From contig NZ_SJOH01000006.1 of assembly GCF_004331285.1 (NCBI RefSeq), forward strand, positions 62,001-126,000: a stretch of DNA of 64,000 nt. Reading direction: 5' to 3'. The translations under genes and the position numbers were made by a program. Origin of the DNA: Acinetobacter sp. ANC 3781. GTDB lineage: Bacteria; Pseudomonadota; Gammaproteobacteria; Pseudomonadales; Moraxellaceae. Below the pieces are notes generated by a model that worked only from the letters and a program-made list of their open reading frames with translations, was not told where the DNA came from and did no database searches. Positions 29,202-38,656 of this stretch are shown in pieces (the first letter of the stretch is position 1; every line of letters starts with the position of its first letter).

Positions 29202-29819
29202 ATGCTAGATTTACCTTTTAACCATACTGTTTGCCTGATCCTGATTACAGTGGCTGTTTCACTGATTGCATTTTCAAATCAGAAGGTCATGAGCCGGCTT
29301 ATTTTTTGGCCCCCTGCGATGCAGCGTGGACAATATGACCGCTTTATCACCCATGGTTTTGTTCATGCCGATGGCGCACATCTGATCTTTAATATGATTA
29401 CGCTATTCTTTTTTGGGAGCGTGATTGAAAGTTTTTACCGACAGTATTTTTTTGATCTTGGCTTTGTATTGTTCTACTTAGGCGGCTTGATTGTTGCCAT
29501 TGTTCCGAGTTATCTCAAACATAAAAATGACCATCGTTGGGCAAGTCTAGGCGCTTCCGGTGCGGTTTCGGCAGTCTTGTTTGCTTATATTTTATTTGAG
29601 CCGTGGAAACTGATTTTTGTATTCTTTATTCCTGTACCGGCAATTATTTTTGCAGTTTTATATGTCGCTTACAGTATCTGGTCAGGCAAACGTGGCAATT
29701 CCAACATCAACCATAGTGCACATTTATGGGGTGCGGCTTATGGGGTAATCATGACTATTATTCTTGAGCCTCGTATAGTGCCCCACTTTTTGAATAAGTT
29801 GATGCAATTACCTTTCTAA
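29202..29819 (+). CDS. Rhomboid-family intramembrane serine protease (second copy)
   Basis: A 205-residue membrane protein with about six hydrophobic segments. Ser119 in GASGA (118-122 region LGASGAVSA) and His174 in HSAHLWG form the rhomboid dyad; HADGAHLIFNM (55-65) is the loop and second-helix signature, with the extra His seen in GlpG-type enzymes. It is smaller than the copy at 18427 and only distantly similar. The ATG at 29202 is preferred over an in-frame TTG at 29187. Substrate unknown. Confidence 0.9.
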   Translation: MLDLPFNHTVCLILITVAVSLIAFSNQKVMSRLIFWPPAMQRGQYDRFITHGFVHADGAHLIFNMITLFFFGSVIESFYRQYFFDLGFVLFYLGGLIVAIVPSYLKHKNDHRWASLGASGAVSAVLFAYILFEPWKLIFVFFIPVPAIIFAVLYVAYSIWSGKRGNSNINHSAHLWGAAYGVIMTIILEPRIVPHFLNKLMQLPF

Positions 29820-29846
29820 GCTAATTTGTTCAGCTATGAATAGTCC

Positions 29847-29874
29847 AAGACGCTGAATTTTCAGCGTCTTTTTT
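29847..29874 (+). terminator. Terminator after the second rhomboid gene
   Basis: AAGACGCTGA-ATTT-TCAGCGTCTT stem with a T run. Confidence 0.9.
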
Positions 29875-29901
29875 CCAATAAAAATAAAATAATTTCCATT
29901 T

Positions 29902-29920
29902 GTTAATGATTATTATTTAA
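29902..29920 (+). promoter_or_regulatory. Fur box upstream of the siderophore-binding protein gene
   Basis: GTTAATGATTATTATTTAA agrees with the 19-base Fur consensus GATAATGATTATCATTATC at 14 positions. It lies about 55 bases before the start at 29977. Confidence 0.6.
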
Positions 29921-29976
29921 CAATATTCGATTCTCTGCTACTCTTTTGCACAAATTTAAGAGAACATGACTTGCGA

Positions 29977-30927
29977 ATGAATACTAGAGTTTTATTTTTA
30001 AGCGCCATTTTGGCTTCAGTAGGATTAAATGGTTTGGCGCATAGTGCAAGTTTTAATCTGGCAACCAACAAACAAAACATTGAACTCAAACAAACGCCAA
30101 AAAAAATTGCAGTGTATGACCTCTCCATTTTAGATACTTTAAATGCTTTAAATATTCAGGCTCAAATTGTACCTAAAACTACATTTACAGGCAGCTTGAC
30201 CTCATATAATCAAGCACAATTTGTTAAAGCAGGCAGTCTTTTTGAACCTGATTTGGCTCAATTAAAACAGTTAAAACCCGATTTAATTTTTGTAGGGGGT
30301 CGTTCAGCGAAAACGCTTGAAAGCTTGCAACCGATTGCCGCAACGGTCGACCTTTCTCCCAATACCGACCAGTACATGACTGATTTGAAAAATCGCACCT
30401 TGAATCTTGCTAAAGCCTTTAAGCGTGAAAATATTGCCAATAAAAAATTAAAAGATTTGGAACAGCTACAACAAAAAGTGCAGCAACAGACTGCAAGTAA
30501 ATCAGCAATGATGCTCTTTGCTGGTGGAGATCATTATATGCCGCATGCAGCAAATGACCGTTTTGGTTTTATCTATGAGTTAACGGGTTTTAAATCTGTT
30601 CTTCCCCTGACTGAAAAAACCGATGCCGCTCGACCTGAAGCTGGATCAATACAGGCTTTAGCTGCCCAAAAGAAAAATGCAGAACTGTTAGAGTCTGCCA
30701 TTCAACAGAATCCGGATTATTTAATTGTGCTGGATCGTGGCGCCGTAAATACCCAGAAATATGCTACAAAGCAAGGTATTAAAACCCATCCTATTTTAGG
30801 GCAGTCTCAAGCCGTGAAACAGAATCGGATTATTTTTGTGAATGCTGATGCCTGGTATATTACAGGTGCAGGTCTGGATAATACTGCATTCATGCTGAAA
30901 GAAATCGCTAAAAGCATTTCGAAATAA
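29977..30927 (+). CDS. Siderophore ABC transporter periplasmic-binding protein (orphan)
   Basis: A 316-residue periplasmic protein with signal peptide (about residues 1-24, ending LAHSA) and the two-lobed fold of class III binding proteins. PKKIAVYDLSILDTLNAL, LKQLKPDLIFVGGRSA and an ADAWYITGAGLDN segment resemble the FatB/CeuE/YclQ family, which binds ferric catecholates. No permease or ATPase gene is next to it, which is unusual for this family. The Fur-box-like site upstream supports iron control. The ATG at 29977 is chosen; a TTG at 29971 is less likely. Confidence 0.88.
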   Translation: MNTRVLFLSAILASVGLNGLAHSASFNLATNKQNIELKQTPKKIAVYDLSILDTLNALNIQAQIVPKTTFTGSLTSYNQAQFVKAGSLFEPDLAQLKQLKPDLIFVGGRSAKTLESLQPIAATVDLSPNTDQYMTDLKNRTLNLAKAFKRENIANKKLKDLEQLQQKVQQQTASKSAMMLFAGGDHYMPHAANDRFGFIYELTGFKSVLPLTEKTDAARPEAGSIQALAAQKKNAELLESAIQQNPDYLIVLDRGAVNTQKYATKQGIKTHPILGQSQAVKQNRIIFVNADAWYITGAGLDNTAFMLKEIAKSISK

Positions 30928-30952
30928 TACTGAAATGATAAAGCTTATACAT

Positions 30953-30975
30953 TAAGGAGCTTCGGCTCCTTTTTA
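30953..30975 (+). terminator. Terminator with UUCG loop
   Basis: AAGGAGC-TTCG-GCTCCTT followed by T; the very stable UUCG tetraloop form. Confidence 0.92.
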
Positions 30976-31093
30976 CTGGGTCTTTTGAAAAAGATTTACA
31001 CAATTTGTCATTAAATGCTACCCATCAAATCAATTTGGCATAGATAATGTAGACATCTGTATATTAATGATCAAAAAAAACGAGATTTTTTGC

Positions 31094-32644
31094 ATGTCTA
31101 CTTCACTAGATGGTCTTCAATTCCCTATCAACCCAAGCAGCAATAAAGCCAGCAGCTCCCAGACAGGCAAAGAAATTATTGCTGAAGCTTTATCTATTGT
31201 TGACAACAAGTCATCTATAAATGCACTTGGGGAAAAAAACTGGCGTAAGCATTATCCTCTCTATTTTAAGGCCTTGGTTGAACAAGGTATTCGAACTCTC
31301 AATAATCCAATTACCATTGCCAAACAGGGCTTGCACAAGGCCCATCATAGCTTTGACTTTTATAGGAATGGTCAGCGCTATTTACTTAAAGATATTATGA
31401 AGGATATCGATACAGCCAATCTGTATACCATCCAGCTAAAAGGTGAAAGTGAGGCTGCCCCTGAATGGTATGTGCCTTATAAAGGGCAAAAATTACAGGG
31501 TCAGGCTTTACTGGATCAAATTCAAATCTGGCAAGATGCTGGCATTATAGAACCAAGCCATGCGGATGCTTTACGTGCGGCACATGCCCATCCCGAATGG
31601 TTTGATCTTTCTGATCGCACTATGGTCTTATTTGGTGCAGGTTCTGAAGCCGGTCCCCTAACCTGGCTATCCAAATGGAAAGCCAACATTGTAGCTGTCG
31701 ATTTACCCAATAGTCGCGTTTGGGACAGAATTTTAAAGACCATTCAACAAGGCAATGCAACCCTGTATGCACCTTGTGCGGAAAAATTGGCGGAAGATAC
31801 TCCAACTGCTACGCTAAAAGAAAAATTGGGGGCCGATTTACTCACTCAAACACCTGAAATTGCCCATTGGCTGATCCAAAGTGAACGTCAGCTAGACCTT
31901 GCAGCCATTGCCTATTTAGATGGTGAAAAACACGTCCGGGTATCCATGGCCATGGACAGCATTATGCAGTATGTGAGTGAGCAAAAGGCTGACACCAGTT
32001 TAATGTTTATGTGTACCCCAACCGATGTTTATGCCATTCCTAAAGAGGTTGTAGAAGCTTCAAATCTCAAGCTCCTACAGCGCTCAAAATCGCAACGCAT
32101 TATCAGTGAAAGCATTTCCATGCTTTCTGCCCAGCACTTTTTCAAGAAAAACCTGGATGCATTAATCAGCTCTGATAATGGTCAAAAATATGGTATTGCA
32201 GACTGTCTGGTGGTTGAGCAAGGGCCAAACTATGCTTTGGCAAAACGAATTCAGCAATGGCGCGCAACGCTGGCACGTCATTATGGACAACGTGTCAGCA
32301 TCAATATCGCGCCCTCTACCACTACCCGTTCAGTGACTAAAAATCCGTTATTGAAAGCCGCATTTAATGGGGCAAGTCTGTTTGATGTGGAATCATTTAA
32401 TCCGGAAACCACAAATGCACTGATGGCTGCATTATGGGTTTATGACTTGCGTCATCCAGAATCGGTAGCCAACCCGGAAATACCTTTGGGTCATCCATTA
32501 GAATTGATGATGAAAGGTGCCAATCATGGCGGTTTATGGCGTGTGGCTTATTTGGCCCGTACCGCGCTGCCTTTTGCCGCACTGTATGGCTTTGCCAATG
32601 AAAAATTGCCTATCAAGAAGCTATTAAAAGTGTTTAGGAAATAG
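31094..32644 (+). CDS. Uncharacterised 516-residue protein with a Rossmann-like nucleotide-binding motif
   Basis: Not recognised. After a helical N-terminal third comes DRTMVLFGAGSEAGPLTWL (174-192) and, twelve residues on, IVAVDLPNS, which together look like a glycine-rich loop and the acidic end of strand two of a Rossmann fold binding NAD(P) or SAM. A short-chain dehydrogenase YxxxK was not seen. The C-terminal part is hydrophobic in places (LPFAALYGFAN) and ends with a basic tail. No signal peptide. The ATG at 31094 is preferred because GAGA lies upstream. It is monocistronic. Function cannot be inferred from neighbours. Confidence 0.8.
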   Translation: MSTSLDGLQFPINPSSNKASSSQTGKEIIAEALSIVDNKSSINALGEKNWRKHYPLYFKALVEQGIRTLNNPITIAKQGLHKAHHSFDFYRNGQRYLLKDIMKDIDTANLYTIQLKGESEAAPEWYVPYKGQKLQGQALLDQIQIWQDAGIIEPSHADALRAAHAHPEWFDLSDRTMVLFGAGSEAGPLTWLSKWKANIVAVDLPNSRVWDRILKTIQQGNATLYAPCAEKLAEDTPTATLKEKLGADLLTQTPEIAHWLIQSERQLDLAAIAYLDGEKHVRVSMAMDSIMQYVSEQKADTSLMFMCTPTDVYAIPKEVVEASNLKLLQRSKSQRIISESISMLSAQHFFKKNLDALISSDNGQKYGIADCLVVEQGPNYALAKRIQQWRATLARHYGQRVSINIAPSTTTRSVTKNPLLKAAFNGASLFDVESFNPETTNALMAALWVYDLRHPESVANPEIPLGHPLELMMKGANHGGLWRVAYLARTALPFAALYGFANEKLPIKKLLKVFRK

Positions 32645-32666
32645 GATTATTCTCTATTATTTTAGA

Positions 32667-32812
32667 AAAACTCCCTTTCCTGTTAGGAGATGAGAATTCT
32701 CAGAATATATTCTAAGATCGCAAGGGAGAGGCTTAAATCATATTTTATATTTAATTCTCTCCATGTCATACAGAATATATTCCTCCTCCCAAAGGGAGAG
32801 AGCAATAAAGAT
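32667..32812. repeat. Intergenic palindromic repeat element (CTCCCTTT...AAAGGGAG)
   Basis: The spacer after the unknown gene contains CTCCCTTT near 32671 and CAAGGGAGAG near 32720, then CTCTCC near 32757 and AAAGGGAGAG near 32799. It also holds perfect palindromes TGAGAATTCTCA and AGAATATATTCT; GAATATATTC occurs twice (about 32702 and 32771). This is the look of the small dispersed intergenic repeats common in Acinetobacter genomes. Whether it is a MITE cannot be told from one copy. Confidence 0.5.
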
Positions 32813-32820
32813 GAGCCATC

Positions 32821-32849
32821 AAAAAAAGCTGCAATTGCAGCTTTTTTTA
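32821..32849 (-). terminator. Terminator after the phosphate transporter gene
   Basis: AAAAAGCTGCAATTGCAGCTTTTT inverted repeat with long A and T tracts, next to the transporter stop. Confidence 0.9.
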
Positions 32850-32864
32850 TTTCAAACCGAGATC

Positions 32865-34484
32865 TTAAACAAACTGCAAGAATAACCAGAACAGACCACC
32901 TGATAAACAAATGGTAGCAGGTAGCGTGAAAATCCATGCTGAAAGAATGGTTCGTACCATCTGGAAGTTTAAGCCGGATTTGTTGGCCACCATGGTACCT
33001 GCAACCGCACTGTTTAATACATGTGTTGTCGATACTGGCATACCAAAGCCATCTGCTGCTGCAATAGTAGTCATAGCAACCAGTTCAGCTGACATGCCTT
33101 GGCCATAAGTCATATGGTCTTTACCAATACGTTCACCCACAGTCACTACAATACGTTTCCAGCCCACCATGGTTCCCAGACCAAGCGCAAGCGCTACTGC
33201 AACTTTTACCCAAGTCGGAATATATTGCAAGAATGAATCGAGGTTTTTACGGTATTCCTTGACTGTCTTGGCTTGACTTTCTGACATTGCAGGAAGCTGC
33301 TTAGTTTTATCTAAACGCTTGAAGGCAGTCGTGCTTAAGTACATATCGTTACGGATAGTCGAAACTTGTTTTTCTGGAATATCTTTTAAATCACCATATT
33401 TGGCAACGTGATTACCCAAGTGATCGGTCAAACTTGCCAAAGCAGGCACCACTTCAGGTGACATTTCTTTAGTTTGAATATACTTGGTCAACACTTCACG
33501 CGCTTGTGTATCCGGAATATCTTGATGATTTGGATAAATAACTGCCGCAGTTTGCACAGATAACTGTTCAAATGATTGGAGATGCTGGGTGTCCAGGTTT
33601 TTATTCAATGAGTACGCCAAAGGTACACAACCGATCAAGATCAGCATGATTAAACCCATGCCTTTTTGACCATCGTTTGATCCATGCGCAAAACTTACCC
33701 CAGTACAGGTAAAAATCAAAATGGCACGAATTAAAGGCGGTGGTGGTTTGTTGCCTTCAGGGGGTTTAAAAAGTTCAACTTGCTTTTTAAAGATTTTTTT
33801 TACCAATAAGAATACTATTGCAGCAAAAGCAAAACCAATTAAAGGCGAAAACAACAAGGCTTTACCGACTTTAATCACTTGGTCCATATCTACGCCACTG
33901 GCACCATTACCCATGTGCAGGAGGTAATTCATAATGCCCACCCCTAAAATCGAACCGATTAAAGTATGTGAACTAGACGCAGGAATACCCAAGAACCAGG
34001 TACCCAAATTCCACAGAATCGCCGCAATCAGCATGGCAAAAACCATGGCAAAACCAGCACCAGAACCGACATTCATAATCAGTTCGACAGGCAATAAAGC
34101 AATGATGCCGTAGGCTACTGCTCCACTTGCCACCATCACTCCAAGGAAATTACAAAAGCCTGCCCACATCACAGCAACAGGGGCAGATAAAGCATTGGTA
34201 TAGATGACTGTCGCTACCGCATTGGCAGTGTCATGAAAACCATTAACAAATTCAAAGCCTAAAGCAATTAACAACGCAGTCGCTAAAAGAATAACGGAAT
34301 ATAAACTTAATGTCGGGACATGTGACAAATCAGCTGAAAGTTGAAAGCCGATGTACACCAAAGTAGAAATAATAACCGTGAGAAACACCGGCATAAAAAA
34401 TTTCGGCGTAGCAACATGCACATTCGTCGATCTTGCTGGTGCTGATGGCACCTGGTCTTGGACGGGAGGAATATTAGAATTCAT
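32865..34484 (-). CDS. Low-affinity inorganic phosphate transporter, PiT family
   Basis: A 539-residue inner-membrane metal-phosphate/H+ symporter. Both PiT repeats are visible: GFEFVNGFHDTANAVATVIY near residue 78 and FAHGSNDGQKGMGLIMLIL near residue 268. About eleven membrane segments surround a hydrophilic central loop (about residues 300-430), as in E. coli PitA. The N-terminus has an extra soluble stretch (MNSNIPPVQDQVPSAPARS). It is not next to a phoU-like gene, so the constitutive Pit role is likely. Confidence 0.93.
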   Translation of the reverse strand: MNSNIPPVQDQVPSAPARSTNVHVATPKFFMPVFLTVIISTLVYIGFQLSADLSHVPTLSLYSVILLATALLIALGFEFVNGFHDTANAVATVIYTNALSAPVAVMWAGFCNFLGVMVASGAVAYGIIALLPVELIMNVGSGAGFAMVFAMLIAAILWNLGTWFLGIPASSSHTLIGSILGVGIMNYLLHMGNGASGVDMDQVIKVGKALLFSPLIGFAFAAIVFLLVKKIFKKQVELFKPPEGNKPPPPLIRAILIFTCTGVSFAHGSNDGQKGMGLIMLILIGCVPLAYSLNKNLDTQHLQSFEQLSVQTAAVIYPNHQDIPDTQAREVLTKYIQTKEMSPEVVPALASLTDHLGNHVAKYGDLKDIPEKQVSTIRNDMYLSTTAFKRLDKTKQLPAMSESQAKTVKEYRKNLDSFLQYIPTWVKVAVALALGLGTMVGWKRIVVTVGERIGKDHMTYGQGMSAELVAMTTIAAADGFGMPVSTTHVLNSAVAGTMVANKSGLNFQMVRTILSAWIFTLPATICLSGGLFWLFLQFV

Positions 34485-34914
34485 GCAGACGGTTCAAGAG
34501 GATAATAAAATCCCCTTATTGTTCAATTTAATTGTGACAATTATATGACAAAAGGATGCCATATAAAGCCAAATTTCAATAATTGGCTTAATTTAACTCA
34601 TTCAACTTTATCTTGATGAGCCGAACTGTTTTAAATCCATCAATTTGCATTATTTAAAGCTAAAAATAGTTTGTGCCTCAATATTTCAAAATGCATGAAT
34701 ACCTTTAGACAAGATATTTCTAATAATCAAATTACCCAGCTTGTCGTTATCTGTAGCCGATCATAGCCTGCTGATATTTCAATTCGATGAAAAATTCGGC
34801 ACTAATGGGCTTATTTTAAGCTGTGTCTCACGATGTCGGCTGAATATTCCTCAAAGGCAGTGTAATTCTGCTAAAATGATGCCCATTTTGTATTCCATCG
34901 GATTGGGGTTATTT
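34485..34914. other. Non-coding spacer between divergent phosphate transporter and metH
   Basis: About 430 bases. A frame open to 34741 joins metH but its content is not protein-like before the metH start. I saw no conserved cobalamin or SAM riboswitch core. Both genes' promoters must lie here. Confidence 0.5.
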
Positions 34915-37900
34915 ATGTCCACGCTTGCCACCCTGAAAGAGCTTCTCGCCAAACGCATCCTGATTATTGACGGCGCTATGGGTACCATGATTCAACGCCA
35001 TAAACTAGAAGAAGCGGATTATCGGGGTGAGCGTTTTGCTGACTGGGCATCTGACCTCAAAGGTAACAATGACCTTTTAGTCCTGACTCAACCCCAGATT
35101 ATTCAAGGCATTCATGAAGCCTACCTAGATGCCGGTGCAGACATCATTGAAACCAACAGCTTTAACGGCACACGTGTTTCTATGTCTGACTATCACATGG
35201 AAGATTTGGTGCATGAAATTAACTTTGAAGCAGCGCGTGTTGCCAAAGCAGCTTGTGAAAAATATTCAACGCCAGACAAACCCCGTTTTGTAGCCGGTGT
35301 ACTTGGTCCTACATCTCGTACCTGTTCGATCTCACCGAATGTAAATGACCCGGCATTTCGTAACATTACATTTGATGAACTCAAAGAAAACTATATTGAA
35401 GCAGCTCACGCCCTGATTGAAGGCGGTGCGGATATTCTGTTGATTGAAACAGTGTTTGATACACTAAACTGTAAAGCAGCAATTTTTGCAGTGAAAGAAG
35501 TATTCAATCAGTTGGGTTATGAATTGCCGTTGATGATTTCGGGCACCATCACCGATGCTTCAGGCCGTACTTTAACCGGTCAAACTGCAGAAGCATTCTG
35601 GAACTCGGTTCGTCATGGCGACTTGTTATCAATCGGCTTTAACTGTGCCTTGGGTGCAGATGCCATGCGTCCGCACGTCAAAACCGTATCTGACATTGCC
35701 AACACTTTTGTTTCAGCCCATCCCAATGCAGGCTTGCCGAATGCTTTCGGTGGTTATGATGAGACCCCTGAAGAAACTGCAGCGTTCCTGAAAGAATTTG
35801 CAGAAAGTGGCTTAATCAATATTACCGGTGGTTGCTGTGGTACAACTCCCGATCATATCCGTGCCATCTACAATGCTGTAAAAGACATTGCGCCGCGTCA
35901 GATTCCTGAGATTAAACCAGCCTGTCGTTTAAGTGGTTTAGAGCCATTTAACATTGATGAAAATTCTTTGTTCGTCAACGTGGGTGAACGTACCAACGTG
36001 ACCGGTTCAAAAAAATTCGCGCGTTTGATTCGTGAAGAAAACTATACCGAAGCTTTGGAAGTTGCCTTGGATCAAGTACAAGGCGGTGCGCAGATTGTCG
36101 ACATCAACATGGATGAAGGCATGCTGGATTCACAGGGAGCGATGGTTAAATTCCTGAATCTGATTGCCTCTGAACCGGATATTTCCCGTGTGCCGCTGAT
36201 GATTGACTCATCGAAATGGGAAATTATTGAAGCCGGCTTGAAATGCGTACAAGGTAAAGCAGTAGTGAACTCCATTTCCCTAAAAGAAGGTTATGAGGAG
36301 TTCGTACATAAAGCACGCCTGTGCCGTCAGTATGGTGCAGCAGTTATTGTCATGGCATTTGATGAAGATGGTCAGGCTGACACGGCTGCGCGTAAACGTG
36401 AAATCTGTAAACGTTCTTATGATGTGTTGGTAAATGATGTCGGCTTCCCTGCTGAGGACATTATTTTTGACCCGAACGTATTTGCGATTGCAACAGGTAT
36501 TGAAGAACACAACAACTACGCGGTCGATTTCATTGAAGCAACCGGCTGGATTAAGCAAAATCTTCCACATGCCATGATTTCTGGTGGCGTATCTAACGTA
36601 TCGTTCTCTTTCCGGGGGAATGAACCGGTTCGTGAGGCCATTCATGCCGTGTTCCTTTATCATGCCATTCAACAAGGCATGACCATGGGGATCGTGAATG
36701 CGGGTCAGCTGGCGATTTATGATGACATTCCTGCTGAATTAAAAGCTGCGGTTGAAAATGTGGTACTGAACCAAAACCAAGGCGAAAGCGGTCAGGATGC
36801 TACTGAGAAATTACTTGAAATCGCGGAACAATATCGTGGTAAAGGCGGTGCGCAACGCGAAGCTGAAAACCTGGAATGGCGTGAACAGTCTGTTGAAAAG
36901 CGTCTTGAATATGCTTTGGTTAAAGGTATTACCGCTTATATTGATATCGACACTGAAGAAGCGCGCTTAAAAGCTGCTCGTCCTTTAGATGTAATTGAAG
37001 GTCCGTTGATGTCGGGCATGAACGTTGTGGGTGACTTGTTTGGTGCAGGTAAAATGTTCCTGCCACAAGTGGTGAAATCTGCACGTGTAATGAAACAAGC
37101 CGTGGCCTGGTTGAATCCGTACATTGAAGCGGAAAAAACTGAAGGTCAGGCCAAAGGGAAAATCCTGATGGCGACCGTTAAAGGCGACGTGCACGATATT
37201 GGTAAAAATATTGTCGGCGTGGTACTGGGCTGTAACGGTTACGACATTGTTGACCTTGGCGTGATGGTGTCTGCGGAAAAAATCCTGCAAACCGCGATTG
37301 ATGAAAAAGTCGATATTATTGGTTTATCTGGTTTGATTACACCTTCACTGGATGAAATGGTATTTGTCGCCAAAGAAATGCAGCGTAAAGGTTTCCACGT
37401 TCCGTTAATGATTGGTGGTGCGACGACGTCTAAAGCACATACAGCAGTGAAGATTGACCCGCAATATTCAAATGATGCAGTGATTTATGTAGCAGATGCT
37501 TCACGTGCAGTCGGAGTTGCAACTTCCCTGCTTTCACCTGAAATGAAACCTGAGTTTATTAAAGGTTATCATGAAGAATATGCCAAGGTACGTGAGCGTA
37601 TTGCCAACAAGCAACCAAAAGCAGCAAAACTGACTTATGCCGCTTCAATTGCCAATGGCGTGAAAATTGACTGGACGAACTATGTGCCGCCTAAGCCAAA
37701 TGTTCTTGGTCAGCAAGTTCTAAAAAATTATCCGCTTGAAACTCTAGTGCCATATTTTGACTGGACACCCTTCTTTATCTCTTGGAGTTTGGCAGGCAAG
37801 TTCCCTGCAATTTTGACAGATGAAGTGGTGGGTGAAGCGGCAACAGATTTGTATGAACAAGCGCAAATCATGTTGAAAGATATTGTAGAGAACAAGCGTT

Positions 37901-38607
37901 TTGATGCACGTGCGGTGTTTAGTCTTGCTCCTGCAAAACGTACCGGTGCAGATACCGTTTCGATTTATGATGAAAATCAAACTGCAACGCATAAGTTTGA
38001 GCATACCCGTCAGCAGTCAGACAAAGTTTCAGGTAAACCGAACTTCTCATTAGCAGATTTCATTGCCCCTGAAGATACCAAGCTAGAAGACTACTTGGGT
38101 GGTTTCACGGTATCAATTTTTGGTGCGGAAGAATTGGCACATGAATATAAAGCCAAAGGGGATGATTATTCTGCAATTTTGGCACAGTCTTTAGGTGACC
38201 GTTTTGCAGAAGCGTTTGCCGAGCATTTGCATGAGCGTATTCGTAAAGAGTTCTGGGGTTATCAAGCGTCTGAACAGTTGTCGAATGATGAGCTGATTAA
38301 AGAGAAGTATGTCGGGATTCGTCCTGCACCGGGTTACCCTGCCTGCCCAGAACATTCTGAAAAAGCGACCTTGTTTAGCTGGTTAGATTCAACCAATGCA
38401 ATTGGTACCGAATTGACATCAAGCTTTGCAATGTGGCCACCTTCAAGTGTCAGCGGTTTCTATTACAGCAATCCACAATCTGAATACTTTAATGTTGGTA
38501 AGATTGCACAGGATCAGTTGGATAGTTATGCAGAGCGTAAAGGCTGGTCAATGGATGAAGCGAAGCGTTGGTTAATGCCAAACCTAGATGATTCGATTGA
38601 GATTTAA
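34915..38607 (+). CDS. metH: Cobalamin-dependent methionine synthase
   Basis: A 1230-residue enzyme that methylates homocysteine from methyl-tetrahydrofolate through B12. Modules in order: homocysteine domain (residues 1-325, ending with the zinc Cys pair [10 protein letters not shown]), pterin-binding domain ([14 protein letters not shown]), cobalamin domain with DVHDIGKN supplying the lower-axial His, and the SAM reactivation domain ([15 protein letters not shown] near residue 1133). Length matches E. coli MetH (1227). The start at 34915 is used: GGGGTT lies upstream and the 58 preceding in-frame codons are not conserved-looking. Confidence 0.97.
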   Translation: MSTLATLKELLAKRILIIDGAMGTMIQRHKLEEADYRGERFADWASDLKGNNDLLVLTQPQIIQGIHEAYLDAGADIIETNSFNGTRVSMSDYHMEDLVHEINFEAARVAKAACEKYSTPDKPRFVAGVLGPTSRTCSISPNVNDPAFRNITFDELKENYIEAAHALIEGGADILLIETVFDTLNCKAAIFAVKEVFNQLGYELPLMISGTITDASGRTLTGQTAEAFWNSVRHGDLLSIGFNCALGADAMRPHVKTVSDIANTFVSAHPNAGLPNAFGGYDETPEETAAFLKEFAESGLINITGGCCGTTPDHIRAIYNAVKDIAPRQIPEIKPACRLSGLEPFNIDENSLFVNVGERTNVTGSKKFARLIREENYTEALEVALDQVQGGAQIVDINMDEGMLDSQGAMVKFLNLIASEPDISRVPLMIDSSKWEIIEAGLKCVQGKAVVNSISLKEGYEEFVHKARLCRQYGAAVIVMAFDEDGQADTAARKREICKRSYDVLVNDVGFPAEDIIFDPNVFAIATGIEEHNNYAVDFIEATGWIKQNLPHAMISGGVSNVSFSFRGNEPVREAIHAVFLYHAIQQGMTMGIVNAGQLAIYDDIPAELKAAVENVVLNQNQGESGQDATEKLLEIAEQYRGKGGAQREAENLEWREQSVEKRLEYALVKGITAYIDIDTEEARLKAARPLDVIEGPLMSGMNVVGDLFGAGKMFLPQVVKSARVMKQAVAWLNPYIEAEKTEGQAKGKILMATVKGDVHDIGKNIVGVVLGCNGYDIVDLGVMVSAEKILQTAIDEKVDIIGLSGLITPSLDEMVFVAKEMQRKGFHVPLMIGGATTSKAHTAVKIDPQYSNDAVIYVADASRAVGVATSLLSPEMKPEFIKGYHEEYAKVRERIANKQPKAAKLTYAASIANGVKIDWTNYVPPKPNVLGQQVLKNYPLETLVPYFDWTPFFISWSLAGKFPAILTDEVVGEAATDLYEQAQIMLKDIVENKRFDARAVFSLAPAKRTGADTVSIYDENQTATHKFEHTRQQSDKVSGKPNFSLADFIAPEDTKLEDYLGGFTVSIFGAEELAHEYKAKGDDYSAILAQSLGDRFAEAFAEHLHERIRKEFWGYQASEQLSNDELIKEKYVGIRPAPGYPACPEHSEKATLFSWLDSTNAIGTELTSSFAMWPPSSVSGFYYSNPQSEYFNVGKIAQDQLDSYAERKGWSMDEAKRWLMPNLDDSIEI

Positions 38608-38621
38608 GATTTTTAAGATGT

Positions 38622-38656
38622 AAAAAAATCCCCTCTAAGTGAGGGGATTTTTTTTA
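38622..38656. terminator. Bidirectional terminator between metH and the SIR2 gene
   Basis: AAATCCCCTC-TAAGT-GAGGGGATTT with long A and T tracts. It overlaps the stop codon of the convergent SIR2-domain gene. Confidence 0.92.

Noticed and set aside
34741-34914. In-frame 58-codon extension of metH
   Set aside because: The extension lacks family-like content, whereas the ATG at 34915 gives a protein of the usual MetH length with a ribosome site.
34485-34914. Cobalamin or SAM riboswitch upstream of metH
   Set aside because: No conserved riboswitch core could be matched by eye.
35193-38004. Several antisense open frames within metH
   Set aside because: They are shadows of the metH reading frame with no ribosome sites or family content.
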